From Prolixibacteraceae bacterium (GTDB lineage Bacteria > Bacteroidota > Bacteroidia > Bacteroidales > Prolixibacteraceae): 64,000 nt of DNA. The position numbers and the translations under genes were made by a program. The notes under the pieces are model-generated. The model was not told where the DNA came from. It saw only the letters and a program-made list of their open reading frames with translations, and ran no database searches. The DNA is taken from NCBI GenBank assembly GCA_019163175.1, contig JAFLKN010000007.1:1-64000 (forward strand), in the 5' to 3' direction. The stretch's first letter is position 1. Every line of letters starts with the position of its first letter. Of the stretch, positions 54,596 to 63,637 are shown piece after piece.

Positions 54596-54742
54596 AAGAC
54601 ATAAATTCAGCAAAAACAGCTTATGCTTTACTAAAAACTGACATTGTTTCATTGCAAATCTATTATGATCGACTTTACGCTGACAATGATTCATTTCAAA
54701 CTGATATTGATTGATGTAAACCTGACAATGATTCACTTAAAA
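54596..54742 (+). repeat. Imperfect 21-bp tandem array
   Basis: Clear units start at 54638 (CTGACATTGTTTCATTGCAA), 54680 (CTGACAATGATTCATTTCAA), 54701 and 54722 (CTGACAATGATTCACTTAAA), with a decayed unit at 54659. Weaker copies at 54617 and 54596 keep the 21-base phase. The rest of 54251-54844 is AT-rich with no gene found. Confidence 0.7.
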
Positions 54743-54844
54743 TACATTCCGATCAAAAGGAAATCACTCAAACAACAAATTGCTTCATTCGCAGTGTCGC
54801 TCGCGAGTGATTAACTTATCATTACAAACATCCTAAAATCAACG

Positions 54845-54973
54845 CGTCATTGCGAGGACGACGAAGGAGGACGTGGCAATCTGTTCGCATAACACCTTTT
54901 CCGTCATTGCGAGTGGAATGAAATGAAGCAAACTCTTCGTGTGACAGATTGCTTCATGCTATTCGCAATGACG
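54845..54973. repeat. CGTCATTGCGA repeats directly upstream of the GIY-YIG gene
   Basis: A forward copy CGTCATTGCGAGGACGACGA to GGCAATCTGT (54845-54884) and a palindromic unit with terminal CGTCATTGCGAG and TTCGCAATGACG (54902-54973). The last base is 22 bases from the GIY-YIG start codon. Confidence 0.9.
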
Positions 54974-54995
54974 TAACACTTAAATAGACAACCTT

Positions 54996-55286
54996 ATGGA
55001 ACGAGGCGGTTATATTTACATCTTGACCAACAAAAATCACACAGTTCTGTATACCGGAGTTACAAGTGATTTGGGTAAACGTTTATATGAGCATCGCAAT
55101 GGCTTTTACAAAGATTCATTTACATCCAGGTACAATGTAACCAAGTTGGTATATTTCGAGGAGTTCTTATCTATAGAAGATGCCATCTATCGTGAAAAGC
55201 AAATCAAAGCTGGCTCCAGACAAAAAAAACTGGATTTAATCAATAAACTTAATCCAGATTGGAACGATTTATCAAGCTCACATTAA
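54996..55286 (+). CDS. Single-domain GIY-YIG nuclease
   Basis: A 96-aa GIY-YIG endonuclease consisting of only the catalytic domain: GGYIYILTNKNHTVLYTGVT (Y and YTG pair), LGKRLYEHRNG with Arg and His, and the metal-binding Glu in IYREKQIKAGSRQKKL. This is the UPF0213/YhbQ-like form that cuts DNA in other systems. It lies wholly between CGTCATTGCGA repeats: 22 bases after the left palindrome and 3 bases before a reverse copy. That makes it a mobile repeat passenger or the agent that moves it. Confidence 0.9.
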   Translation: MERGGYIYILTNKNHTVLYTGVTSDLGKRLYEHRNGFYKDSFTSRYNVTKLVYFEEFLSIEDAIYREKQIKAGSRQKKLDLINKLNPDWNDLSSSH

Positions 55287-55289
55287 TAG

Positions 55290-55498
55290 CAGATTGCCAC
55301 GTTCCGCTATGCTTCACTCGCAATGACGTTCGCGGGGATTAACACTTTGGTGCAAAAGACCCCACTACAAAGCGTCATTGCGAGCGACACAGGAGCGTGG
55401 CAATACGTTCGCACACCATAAACACTCGTCATTGCAAGTAGAATGAAATGAAACGAAGTAATCCCATTTTACAATAGATTGCTTCATTCGCAGTAACG
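55290..55498. repeat. CGTCATTGCGA repeats directly downstream of the GIY-YIG gene
   Basis: A reverse copy CAGATTGCCACGTTCCGCTA to CTCGCAATGACG (55290-55328), a forward copy CGTCATTGCGAGCGACACAG to GTGGCAAT (55373-55404) and a palindromic unit CGTCATTGCAAG to TTCGCAGTAACG (55427-55498). The block ends just before the 284-aa exported-protein gene. Confidence 0.9.
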
Positions 55499-55578
55499 GT
55501 CGCGAGGATTCTTAATTCCAATTGTTTTTATCTATTTTTGCTGTTTCAGGAGCAAACCGGTAAATTTATACTTTGCAA

Positions 55579-56430
55579 ATGCGCCTTTTAATTAAAACAC
55601 TTTTTCTTTGCCTTATTCAAGTCCAAACCTTTGCCCAGGAACCAAAACTGAGAAGTACTTCCTGGCGCGAAAACTGGCAAGTTGAATTCAAAACCGGAAT
55701 TGCTGCATTAATGTCCCCGGTACCGGATAAATACCTCAAAAACATCAACTATGTCAATATTCCTATTCGGATCCCAGGTCCGGCCGGAATATTTACTGCC
55801 AGAAAAAGTATTACCTCACATCTCATGATGGGATATCAGTTCGATTACATTCGCATTCAGGGCAAGGTAGAAGTTCAGAATGAAAATATAAGGGTATTAA
55901 CCCAGGCCTTCAACCATTCATACCTGATCCAGTACAATTTGAAAGGAATCAAAGATTATAAGCCGTTACTCAATTATTTTATTTACTACAAAATAGGAGC
56001 GATCTCCTTAAAAAATGAACACCTCGATGAATTGCCACCAGGAACGGTACCAGATGGTTATGGAACTGAAAACAAGTATATCAACAATGTCGCCGTACTT
56101 ACAGGACTTGGGGCAGGAGTAAATTACCAGCTTTCGAACAATCTTAGCCTGAGTAGTTCATTGGAATTAAACAGAAGCTCGGATGCAGCAGAGGCTGTTT
56201 ACCAGATACAAACTATATTTTACAATTCCAGTCATTCTGTAAATAGCTATTTGGCTTTATCATTTGGGGTTTCATATGGATTTAACTTTTCCAAAAAGAA
56301 AAAGTCAAGCTATTTCGAACAACGAACTGAAACAGAAAAACAATTGATCCAATCCAAAATCAAAAAGAAAAAGGGGCAGGCCTCCCCAGCCAACACTCCA
56401 GATTGGTACGATGACAAAATGGGCAAATAA
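55579..56430 (+). CDS. Exported protein, probable outer membrane beta-barrel
   Basis: A 283-aa protein with signal peptide MRLLIKTLFLCLIQVQTFAQ and alternating amphipathic strands (YVNIPIRIPGPAGIF, MMGYQFDYIRIQGKVEV, LSLSSSLELNRSSDAAEA, YLALSFGVSYGFNFS). This resembles small outer membrane beta-barrel proteins of Bacteroidota. The C-terminus is basic and Lys-rich (KKKKSSYFEQRTETEK), unlike barrels, and may face the periplasm. ATG at 55579 is used; TTG at 55573 is the alternative. Its role in polysaccharide display is only a guess. Confidence 0.65.
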   Translation: MRLLIKTLFLCLIQVQTFAQEPKLRSTSWRENWQVEFKTGIAALMSPVPDKYLKNINYVNIPIRIPGPAGIFTARKSITSHLMMGYQFDYIRIQGKVEVQNENIRVLTQAFNHSYLIQYNLKGIKDYKPLLNYFIYYKIGAISLKNEHLDELPPGTVPDGYGTENKYINNVAVLTGLGAGVNYQLSNNLSLSSSLELNRSSDAAEAVYQIQTIFYNSSHSVNSYLALSFGVSYGFNFSKKKKSSYFEQRTETEKQLIQSKIKKKKGQASPANTPDWYDDKMGK

Positions 56431-56858
56431 TTCATACAGAATCTTCAACTCTATCCCAACTTAAAAAAAATACAGGCCATACAAATGACCTGAAATAATA
56501 CAAGAAATAAATTACAAATACTTCAGTAAAGCTCACGTCTAACAAGCTGACTTATATCCATTAACAATTGACAAATAATAGCTAATTATTATAGTAATAC
56601 GAAGGTTAGCTTATTTTCTTTTAATACTATTTTCCAAAAAATCATCATTTCATGCATGATACAATATATTTCATCCTGAAAACTGTTCATTTTATGAACT
56701 AATAATGTCAGATTATCATAAAAGGAAACAAAAGTGATTAGAATAGCTTATTTTTGATTAGGGTATCGGAACTTTTGTTGGAATAACCTTGTAGGTAATA
56801 ATTTTAAGAATCAAGGGAATTTGATGATTGTTTTAAACAAGTAAGTACCAACCAACAC
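56431..56858. other. AT-rich intergenic region
   Basis: A 428-base gap with no gene, RNA or repeat that I can support. Its strong AT content suggests promoter and leader functions for the initiating transferase and GDP-fucose genes that follow. No canonical TTTG/TAnnTTTG pair was found. Confidence 0.4.
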
Positions 56859-58136
56859 ATGACAATTTCAATTTTTCAAATAATACTTGCTTTTTGTATT
56901 GGCCTTATCGTTGTGGCCTATGGGATTCCTGTTATTGTCAGAATTTCTGTGGCCAAACGCTTGTATGACGTTCCTGGTGAGCGGAAAGTAAATAATACAG
57001 TTGTACCAAACCTGGGAGGTATTGCCCTGTTTGCGGGCATTTCAATTGGTACCCTGATTGGAATTCTAAGAGACACTTTCCCTGATTGGCGGTACATATC
57101 ATCGGGCATGATTATTCTGTTTTTTATTGGCATAAAAGATGATATTCTGGTTATCTCTGCCCATAAAAAGCTTGCAGCCCAGGTTATTTGCGCCCTGATT
57201 TTAATTCTGCTTGGTGATATTCGAATTTCGCATTTTCAAGGTATTCTTGGAATTCATGAAATCAACTATTGGGTTAGCGTAATTTTTTCTTTGATTTTGA
57301 TTGTAGGTACAATCAATGCAATGAATCTTATTGATGGCATTGATGGTCTGGCCGCTGCCCTAGGAATAATGGCTACATTAATTTTTGGAAGTCTGTTCTA
57401 TATTTTGGGTAATTTCAATTATGCCATACTTTGTTTTGCAACTGCTGGAAGCCTTGCATCATTCTACCTGTTTAATGTACATGGAAAAACAAATAAAATT
57501 TTCATGGGAGATACAGGCTCATTAATATTGGGCTTAATTTTAGCTGTTTCTGCAATAAATTATATTGAAACTACTCCTATAGGTACAATCACATCACATT
57601 ATTCGCCCATCTTAACGCTGGCCATTTTATCCATTCCCCTTTTTGATATGATCCGTCTATTTGCATTGCGTATTATGCAAAGAAAATCACCATTTTCTCC
57701 AGACATGAATCATATCCATCACATGCTTCTTAAACTTGGACTTTCTCATCGCTCAGTCAGGCGAATAATTCTTATAACAAATCTGGCTATCATTGGAATT
57801 ATTTACCCTTTACGTACTTTAAACAACAATTTACTACTGGCCTTACTTTTGATTATGGTAACTCTGCTAATGGCTTTACCTGCCTTTATATATGAATTCA
57901 TTAAATCCGAAAATTCGATTGCCACAAGAATATGGTTTAAGTCATACTTTATTGCCTTGAAGACACTATTCTATGGTAAAACCAATACAACTAAAAACAC
58001 CGTTCAAATGGAGGAAAATTTTCTCGAAAAACCTCTGAGAATAAGCAAAATACAAAGGAATTTTCGGCCTGCTGCCAATGTGTTGATTAAGACCTATGTT
58101 ACGGAAAAGAAATCCAATGACAATTTAGTTTCCTAG
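56859..58136 (+). CDS. WecA/MraY-family undecaprenyl-phosphate sugar-phosphate transferase
   Basis: A 425-aa membrane enzyme with about 11 helices that starts the repeat unit on undecaprenyl phosphate. Signatures are KRLYDVPGERKVNNTVVPNL with the conserved GGI segment, KDDILVISAHKKLAAQ, NLIDGIDGLAAALG, the catalytic FMGDTGSLILGL and HHMLLKLGLSHRSVRR. This is the WecA/TagO type, taking UDP-HexNAc. The C-terminal 70 residues form a cytoplasmic tail not found in WecA of E. coli. It is separated from the rest of the polymer genes by repeats and a beta-barrel gene. Confidence 0.92.
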   Translation: MTISIFQIILAFCIGLIVVAYGIPVIVRISVAKRLYDVPGERKVNNTVVPNLGGIALFAGISIGTLIGILRDTFPDWRYISSGMIILFFIGIKDDILVISAHKKLAAQVICALILILLGDIRISHFQGILGIHEINYWVSVIFSLILIVGTINAMNLIDGIDGLAAALGIMATLIFGSLFYILGNFNYAILCFATAGSLASFYLFNVHGKTNKIFMGDTGSLILGLILAVSAINYIETTPIGTITSHYSPILTLAILSIPLFDMIRLFALRIMQRKSPFSPDMNHIHHMLLKLGLSHRSVRRIILITNLAIIGIIYPLRTLNNNLLLALLLIMVTLLMALPAFIYEFIKSENSIATRIWFKSYFIALKTLFYGKTNTTKNTVQMEENFLEKPLRISKIQRNFRPAANVLIKTYVTEKKSNDNLVS

Positions 58137-58357
58137 CATACTATTTTGCAATTACTGTACAATTACAACTAATAGTATTTTATATTATTTAATAACTTCA
58201 TGTAAATTTCTGCCCCAATTATTACAATTACAAGATACATTTGTGAAAAATTGAACTTTAATACTTAAATTTTGTATTATATTCAACCGTAAATTGAACC
58301 TCTTTGATTTTGAAGTTATTTTCAAAAATAAAAATATCAAATTATAATCTGCCTGCT

Positions 58358-59539
58358 ATGACACAAAAAATCGCATTAATTACCGGAGTAACCGGTCAGG
58401 ATGGTGCCTACCTAAGTGAGTATTTGTTAAAAAAGGGATACATAGTGCACGGTATCAAACGTCGTTCATCCCTTTTCAATACTGATCGTATCGATCATAT
58501 ATATGAAGACCCACATGTTGAAAATCGGCATTTTAAATTGCATTACGGAGATTTAACTGACAGCATGAACCTGACACGTATTATTCAGGAAACTCAACCC
58601 GATGAAATATACAACCTCGCAGCGATGAGTCATGTTGCAGTTAGTTTCGAAACTCCGGAATATACGGCTAACGCTGATGGATTGGGAACCCTACGGATAT
58701 TAGAGGCTGTTCGTTTGCTAGGATTAAGCCAGAAATCGCGAATTTATCAGGCATCAACTTCCGAATTATATGGGATGGTTCAAGAAGTACCGCAAACAGA
58801 AAGGACTCCCTTCTATCCGCGTTCACCCTATGCTGTTGCAAAAATGTATGCTTACTGGATTACTGTGAATTATCGTGAAGCCTATAAAATGCATGCCAGC
58901 AATGGTATTCTTTTCAATCATGAATCACCCATTCGGGGTGAAACATTTGTGACTCGTAAGATCACTCGTGCAATTAGCCGTATTGCATTAGGCATGCAAG
59001 ACCAACTTTTCCTTGGTAATCTTTCTTCGAAACGAGACTGGGGGCATGCTAAGGACTATGTAAAAGCCATGTATCTAATACTTCAACAGGATCAACCGGA
59101 TGATTATGTGATTGCAACAGGTATAACCACAACTATCCGCGATTTTGTAAAATTGTCTTGTGCCGAAATAGGTTTAGAGGTTGCCTTCATTGGAGAAGGA
59201 GCAGAAGAAAAGGGATTTTTAGTTGGTGTTGATGAGAAACTATTTAACGAACGGGTTGGCTCACACTATCTGGCAGGTATTAAAGCCAGGATGGTTCCTG
59301 AACTGGTTGAAGGAAGCCTTTCAAATGCCATTGTGAATGTCGATCCAAAATATTTTCGACCAACTGAAGTTGATTTGTTGATTGGTGATCCAACCAAGTC
59401 AAAAACAAAACTGGGATGGGAGCCTAAATACGACCTTCAGGGATTAATTACGGACATGATGCAATCGGACATCAAAGTAATGAAGAAAGATGCATGGCTT
59501 AAAGAAGGCGGCTACCGAACCATGAATTATTTTGAGTAA
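58358..59539 (+). CDS. gmd: GDP-mannose 4,6-dehydratase
   Basis: A 393-aa GMD that converts GDP-mannose to GDP-4-keto-6-deoxymannose. It has [57 protein letters not shown], the STSELYG catalytic Thr/Ser region and [15 protein letters not shown] (YxxxK). [18 protein letters not shown] also matches. It is slightly longer than E. coli Gmd (373). Part of the extra length is [14 protein letters not shown] at about 308-321, which matches the peptide made by a dispersed GTTCCTGA repeat. ATG at 58358 is chosen over the frame's earlier start at 58304. First of a gmd-fcl-fkp run. Confidence 0.96.
   Translation: MTQKIALITGVTGQDGAYLSEYLLKKGYIVHGIKRRSSLFNTDRIDHIYEDPHVENRHFKLHYGDLTDSMNLTRIIQETQPDEIYNLAAMSHVAVSFETPEYTANADGLGTLRILEAVRLLGLSQKSRIYQASTSELYGMVQEVPQTERTPFYPRSPYAVAKMYAYWITVNYREAYKMHASNGILFNHESPIRGETFVTRKITRAISRIALGMQDQLFLGNLSSKRDWGHAKDYVKAMYLILQQDQPDDYVIATGITTTIRDFVKLSCAEIGLEVAFIGEGAEEKGFLVGVDEKLFNERVGSHYLAGIKARMVPELVEGSLSNAIVNVDPKYFRPTEVDLLIGDPTKSKTKLGWEPKYDLQGLITDMMQSDIKVMKKDAWLKEGGYRTMNYFE
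59293..59315 (+). repeat. VPELVEG-encoding repeat insertion in gmd
   Basis: GGTTCCTGAACTGGTTGAAG followed by GAA, resembling the ends of the free copy at 41510-41570. It encodes VPELVEG, a peptide often left by this repeat in bacterial genes. Confidence 0.6.
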
Positions 59540-59562
59540 ACTTTGATTAGATAGACTCAAAA

Positions 59563-60660
59563 ATGAATAAAGACTCGAAAATATATGTAGCTGGACACCG
59601 CGGACTGGTAGGTTCAGCACTCTGGGAAAATCTCCAGGCAAAAGGCTACTCCAATCTAATCGGAAGAACATTGGATGAATTAAATCTGATGGACACCAAT
59701 GCTGTAAATGCATTCTTTGAACAGGAACGACCTGAATATGTCATTCTTGCTGCAGCAAAAGTGGGGGGAATTGTTGCAAACAATACCTACCGTGGACAAT
59801 TCATCTACGAAAATCTGATGATTCAGAACAATGTGATTCATGCTGCTTACCTATATAAGGTGAAGAAACTCTTGTTCCTTGGAAGTACATGTATTTACCC
59901 ACGTGAAGCACCACAACCCATGCCCGAAAACTGTCTGCTAACAGCACCTCTCGAATATACCAACGAGCCTTATGCCATTGCCAAAATCGCCGGCATCAAA
60001 TTGTGCGAAAGTTATAATCTGCAATACGGCACCAATTTTATTTCGGTAATGCCCACAAACCTTTATGGCCCAAACGACAATTTTGATCTGGAAAAATCGC
60101 ATGTACTTCCTGCTATGCTCCGGAAAATGTATTTGGGAAAATGTATGGAAGAAAACAATTGGGATGCAATACATGAAGACCTGAATAAACGGCCGATCGA
60201 AGGAATTAGTGGATTAGGCAAAGAAGACGCAATTATTGCTATTCTTTCTAAATATGGAATTAATAGTTCTCAGTCAAAATCAGTATCAGTAGAGATATGG
60301 GGAACCGGAGCACCAATGCGGGAATTCCTTTGGAGCGAAGAAATGGCCGATGCCTGTGTTTTCCTTATGGAGAACATTGACTTTCAAGATGCCATTCAAA
60401 ACAATCCGACGACAAATGGCGAAATTCGAAACTCACACATAAATATCGGAACGGGTAATGAAATTTCCATTCGCGATTTGGCTCAACTAATTCAATCGAA
60501 AGTAGGCTTTACCGGAGAACTTGTATTTAATACATCCAAACCAGATGGTACCATGCGTAAACTTACTGATCCTTCTAAGCTTCATTCATTAGGTTGGCAT
60601 CATCAGATCGAAATCGGTGAAGGCATTGAAAAATTGTTAAACTGGTACTTAAATCGCTAA
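59563..60660 (+). CDS. fcl: GDP-L-fucose synthase
   Basis: A 365-aa enzyme that epimerises and reduces the GMD product to GDP-L-fucose with NADPH. It has [59 protein letters not shown] and [20 protein letters not shown] (Tyr-x3-Lys), then [20 protein letters not shown]. An insertion after the MLRKMYLGK region (residues about 193-245) is shared by Bacteroidota GDP-fucose synthases. Follows gmd by 23 bases. Confidence 0.95.
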   Translation: MNKDSKIYVAGHRGLVGSALWENLQAKGYSNLIGRTLDELNLMDTNAVNAFFEQERPEYVILAAAKVGGIVANNTYRGQFIYENLMIQNNVIHAAYLYKVKKLLFLGSTCIYPREAPQPMPENCLLTAPLEYTNEPYAIAKIAGIKLCESYNLQYGTNFISVMPTNLYGPNDNFDLEKSHVLPAMLRKMYLGKCMEENNWDAIHEDLNKRPIEGISGLGKEDAIIAILSKYGINSSQSKSVSVEIWGTGAPMREFLWSEEMADACVFLMENIDFQDAIQNNPTTNGEIRNSHINIGTGNEISIRDLAQLIQSKVGFTGELVFNTSKPDGTMRKLTDPSKLHSLGWHHQIEIGEGIEKLLNWYLNR

Positions 60661-60682
60661 ATTAGTTCCCATTTAATCAGGC

Positions 60683-63550
60683 ATGAAGCATCTAATCTCA
60701 GTTCCATCAAACACCATTTCATATTTTCACCAGATTTCAGGATTTTCTCCGGAAGAATGGTTTGTTTCTTCCGATCCTGAAGGGCAACGCGTTGGTTCCG
60801 GAGGCGGAACAGCTCATTTGCTGACTGAAAACTTTCATCAGGATAAAGAAGTTAATTTCGATGAATGGCTTCCAAGAGAAAAGAGGGTTATTATTCATGC
60901 GGGCGGACAAAGTCGCAGGCTTCCTGCTTATGCTGCACTGGGGAAAAGTTTGCTCCCCATGCCTGTTTTCCGCTGGTCGCGCGGACAAAGTCTGAATCAG
61001 CGGTTAATTCATTTGCAGACTCCGTTATTTGATCAAATACTTGAAAGGGCGCCTGAGAAACTCCACACACTGATTGCCAGCGGCGATACACTCATCTTTT
61101 CAGGCAAAAATATTCCGAAAATTCCTGAAGCTGATATTGTTTGCTTTGGAATGTGGCTTGAACCTGAAAAAGCAACCAATCATGGCGTATTTTTCGCTAG
61201 TCATGAGGCTCCGGGCAATTTGCAGTTTATGCTCCAAAAGCCATCGATCCAAAAGATTAAAGAACTTATTCACGAGTTCTACTTTCTGATGGACATCGGG
61301 ATTTGGCTGCTCAGCGACAAAGCGGTAAGTCTGTTAATGAAACGCAGCGGTTGGAATGGCGAAACTTATAAAAACCAAACTCCTGAATTTTACGATTTAT
61401 ACAGCGACTTTGGCCGGACGATGGGCGAATCTCCCATTGAAACTGACGAGGAAATCAGTAAGCTGAATGTTGCTTTGGTAAATCTTGAAAGAGGCGAATT
61501 TTACCATTTAGGAAATACATCCGAATTAATCACATCCAATCTGGCAGTTCAGAACCGGATTACAGATCAGCGCGAAATATGGCATCGGCAGATTAAACCA
61601 CATCCATCGATTTTTATCCTGAATGCCGAAACGCAAACACAATTAACTGCACAACAGACCAATTTGTGGATCGAAAATTCCAGCATTCCGTCAAGTTGGG
61701 AGTTAAGCCGAAATCATGCCTTAACGCACATTCCGGAGAATAACTGGACACTGAAATTACATTCAGGAACCTGTCTCGATCTCAGTCCTTTATCTGATGA
61801 CGAACTTGCCATCCGGAATTATGGATTTAACGACCCGTTCAGAGGTGAACTGTGCAATGAATCTACTCTCTTTATGGGAATAGCACTGAGAGAATGGCTC
61901 AGCAAACGTGGTTTAACTGAGGCATTCAGCAAATCAGAAGGAAGCACCGACATTCAGTTTCTACCTCTTTTCCCTATAATGAGAAAAAATAAAATCGATG
62001 CGGCCTTTATTCAATGGCTAATTGACGATGAACCTGAAAAACGAGATGATTTTACCAAACAATGGCTGAATGGTCGAAGAGTAAGTTCGGATGAGATCAG
62101 TCGGATGAGTCAAATTCCGTTTATTGAAGAACAAAGCAACAAGTATCGGTTGAAAGCCATCCCGGCAATTGCACGAAATTACAGCAACTCGGTTTTCTAC
62201 CAACTTGATTTGGCCAAAGTTGCAAATGATTATACCATCCAAAATCTGGTACTTCCCGACTCACTTCAGGGTAAAAATAACGACTGGTTACCTTTGCATT
62301 TTCACATGTTCAGAGCTTCGGTTTTGCGCAAAAGAGAACTGGAATGGAATCTGGAAGAAAAGAAAGCATTCGACTTTCTGCGCGATTCAGTGCTTGAACA
62401 TTTCTATCAGCATCCGGTTGAACCCGTAATTAAACTATTGCCCGACCAAATTGCATGGGGGCGAAGTCCTGTTCGGCTTGACCTTGCCGGCGGTTGGACC
62501 GATACCCCACCCTATTGTTTTCTGCACGGAGGCAAAGTAGTTAATCTGGCTGCTGAATTAAATGGTCAGCCACCATTGCATTGCTACATAAAAGCCTCAG
62601 AAAAACCTGAATTTGTAATTCGGTCGATTGATTTGGGAGCGCAGGAAATAATTACAACTTTTGATGAGCTGAGGGCCTTTCACAACATTGGATCGCCGTT
62701 TGCCATTCCCAAAGCAGCATTGGCTTTGGCAGGTTTCATTCCTGAATTTTCATACCGGAAGTATCCGTCTCTCCAAAAACAACTTTCTGATGCTGGCGGT
62801 GGACTTGAGGTTTCCATTCTTTCAGCAGTACCAAAAGGTTCAGGCCTGGGCACAAGCTCGATACTGGCAGCCACTGTACTCGGAACCATTTCGGAAGTAT
62901 GCGGCTTAAATTGGGATAAAACAGAAACAGGCCGTCGCACTCTTGCATTGGAGCAACTATTGACTACAGGCGGTGGCTGGCAAGATCAGTTCGGGGGCAT
63001 TCTGGAAGGCATCAAACTATTGGAAACGACTCCAGGGAAGCTACAAAGTCCTCAGATAAAATGGTTGCCGGAATCGCTCTTTACCGATCCGGTTTATAAA
63101 AACAGGATGTTACTTTACTACACCGGAATAACCCGAATAGCAAAAAGTATTCTGGCCGAAATTGTACGGGGTATGTTTTTAAATTCGGCTCCTCATCTGG
63201 CTTTGCTTGAGGAATTAAAATATCATGCTGAAAATACCAGCGAAACTCTCTCCGCTAAAGATTTTGAAGGTCTCGGTAAAAACATACTTCGCAGCTGGCA
63301 TCTGAACCAGAAATTAGACGGTGGAACAAACACGCCTGAAATTCAGAGAATCATAGACCGAATTTCACCATGGATGGCCGGTCATAAATTGCTCGGAGCC
63401 GGTGGTGGTGGCTTTATGCTTATTTTTGCCCATGACGAAAAAGCAGCGGGAAAAATCAGGCACGAACTAAATACAAATCCGGTAAACGAAAGAGCAAGAC
63501 TGGTTGATTTCAGCCTTTCCAAAACCGGATTGCAGGTAACCAAAAGTTGA
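60683..63550 (+). CDS. fkp: Bifunctional L-fucokinase / fucose-1-phosphate guanylyltransferase
   Basis: A 955-aa Fkp, close in length to the Bacteroides enzyme. The N-terminal part is a pyrophosphorylase (VIIHAGGQSRRLPAYAALGK near 70-90). The C-terminal part is a GHMP kinase: WGRSPVRLDLAGGWTDTPPY near 591, PKGSGLGTSSILAATVLG near 717, GGGWQDQFGGILEG and the GAGGGGFMLIF motif near 905. It makes GDP-fucose from free fucose, the salvage route. Placing it after gmd and fcl means the cell has both de novo and salvage supply of GDP-fucose in one operon. A bidirectional terminator follows. Confidence 0.96.
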   Translation: MKHLISVPSNTISYFHQISGFSPEEWFVSSDPEGQRVGSGGGTAHLLTENFHQDKEVNFDEWLPREKRVIIHAGGQSRRLPAYAALGKSLLPMPVFRWSRGQSLNQRLIHLQTPLFDQILERAPEKLHTLIASGDTLIFSGKNIPKIPEADIVCFGMWLEPEKATNHGVFFASHEAPGNLQFMLQKPSIQKIKELIHEFYFLMDIGIWLLSDKAVSLLMKRSGWNGETYKNQTPEFYDLYSDFGRTMGESPIETDEEISKLNVALVNLERGEFYHLGNTSELITSNLAVQNRITDQREIWHRQIKPHPSIFILNAETQTQLTAQQTNLWIENSSIPSSWELSRNHALTHIPENNWTLKLHSGTCLDLSPLSDDELAIRNYGFNDPFRGELCNESTLFMGIALREWLSKRGLTEAFSKSEGSTDIQFLPLFPIMRKNKIDAAFIQWLIDDEPEKRDDFTKQWLNGRRVSSDEISRMSQIPFIEEQSNKYRLKAIPAIARNYSNSVFYQLDLAKVANDYTIQNLVLPDSLQGKNNDWLPLHFHMFRASVLRKRELEWNLEEKKAFDFLRDSVLEHFYQHPVEPVIKLLPDQIAWGRSPVRLDLAGGWTDTPPYCFLHGGKVVNLAAELNGQPPLHCYIKASEKPEFVIRSIDLGAQEIITTFDELRAFHNIGSPFAIPKAALALAGFIPEFSYRKYPSLQKQLSDAGGGLEVSILSAVPKGSGLGTSSILAATVLGTISEVCGLNWDKTETGRRTLALEQLLTTGGGWQDQFGGILEGIKLLETTPGKLQSPQIKWLPESLFTDPVYKNRMLLYYTGITRIAKSILAEIVRGMFLNSAPHLALLEELKYHAENTSETLSAKDFEGLGKNILRSWHLNQKLDGGTNTPEIQRIIDRISPWMAGHKLLGAGGGGFMLIFAHDEKAAGKIRHELNTNPVNERARLVDFSLSKTGLQVTKS

Positions 63551-63573
63551 TCTGTAGATAATAACTCAAATCA

Positions 63574-63610
63574 AAAAAACCTCCAAAGACTTGAACTTTG
63601 GAGGTTTTTT
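63574..63610. terminator. Bidirectional terminator between fkp and zwf
   Basis: AAAAAACCTCCAAAG and CTTTGGAGGTTTTTT are perfect inverse arms around ACTTGAA, with A/T runs on both sides. It ends the convergent fkp and zwf transcripts. Confidence 0.93.
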
Positions 63611-63637
63611 GCTGTATATTAAACCGAATTTTTATTG

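Noticed and set aside
54596-54742. CRISPR array or plasmid-type iterons
   Set aside because: The units abut without spacers and have decayed, and no cas or rep gene is near.
53128-55572. Insertion sequence remnant
   Set aside because: Several repeats are present but no transposase fragment or terminal inverted repeats with target duplication could be seen.
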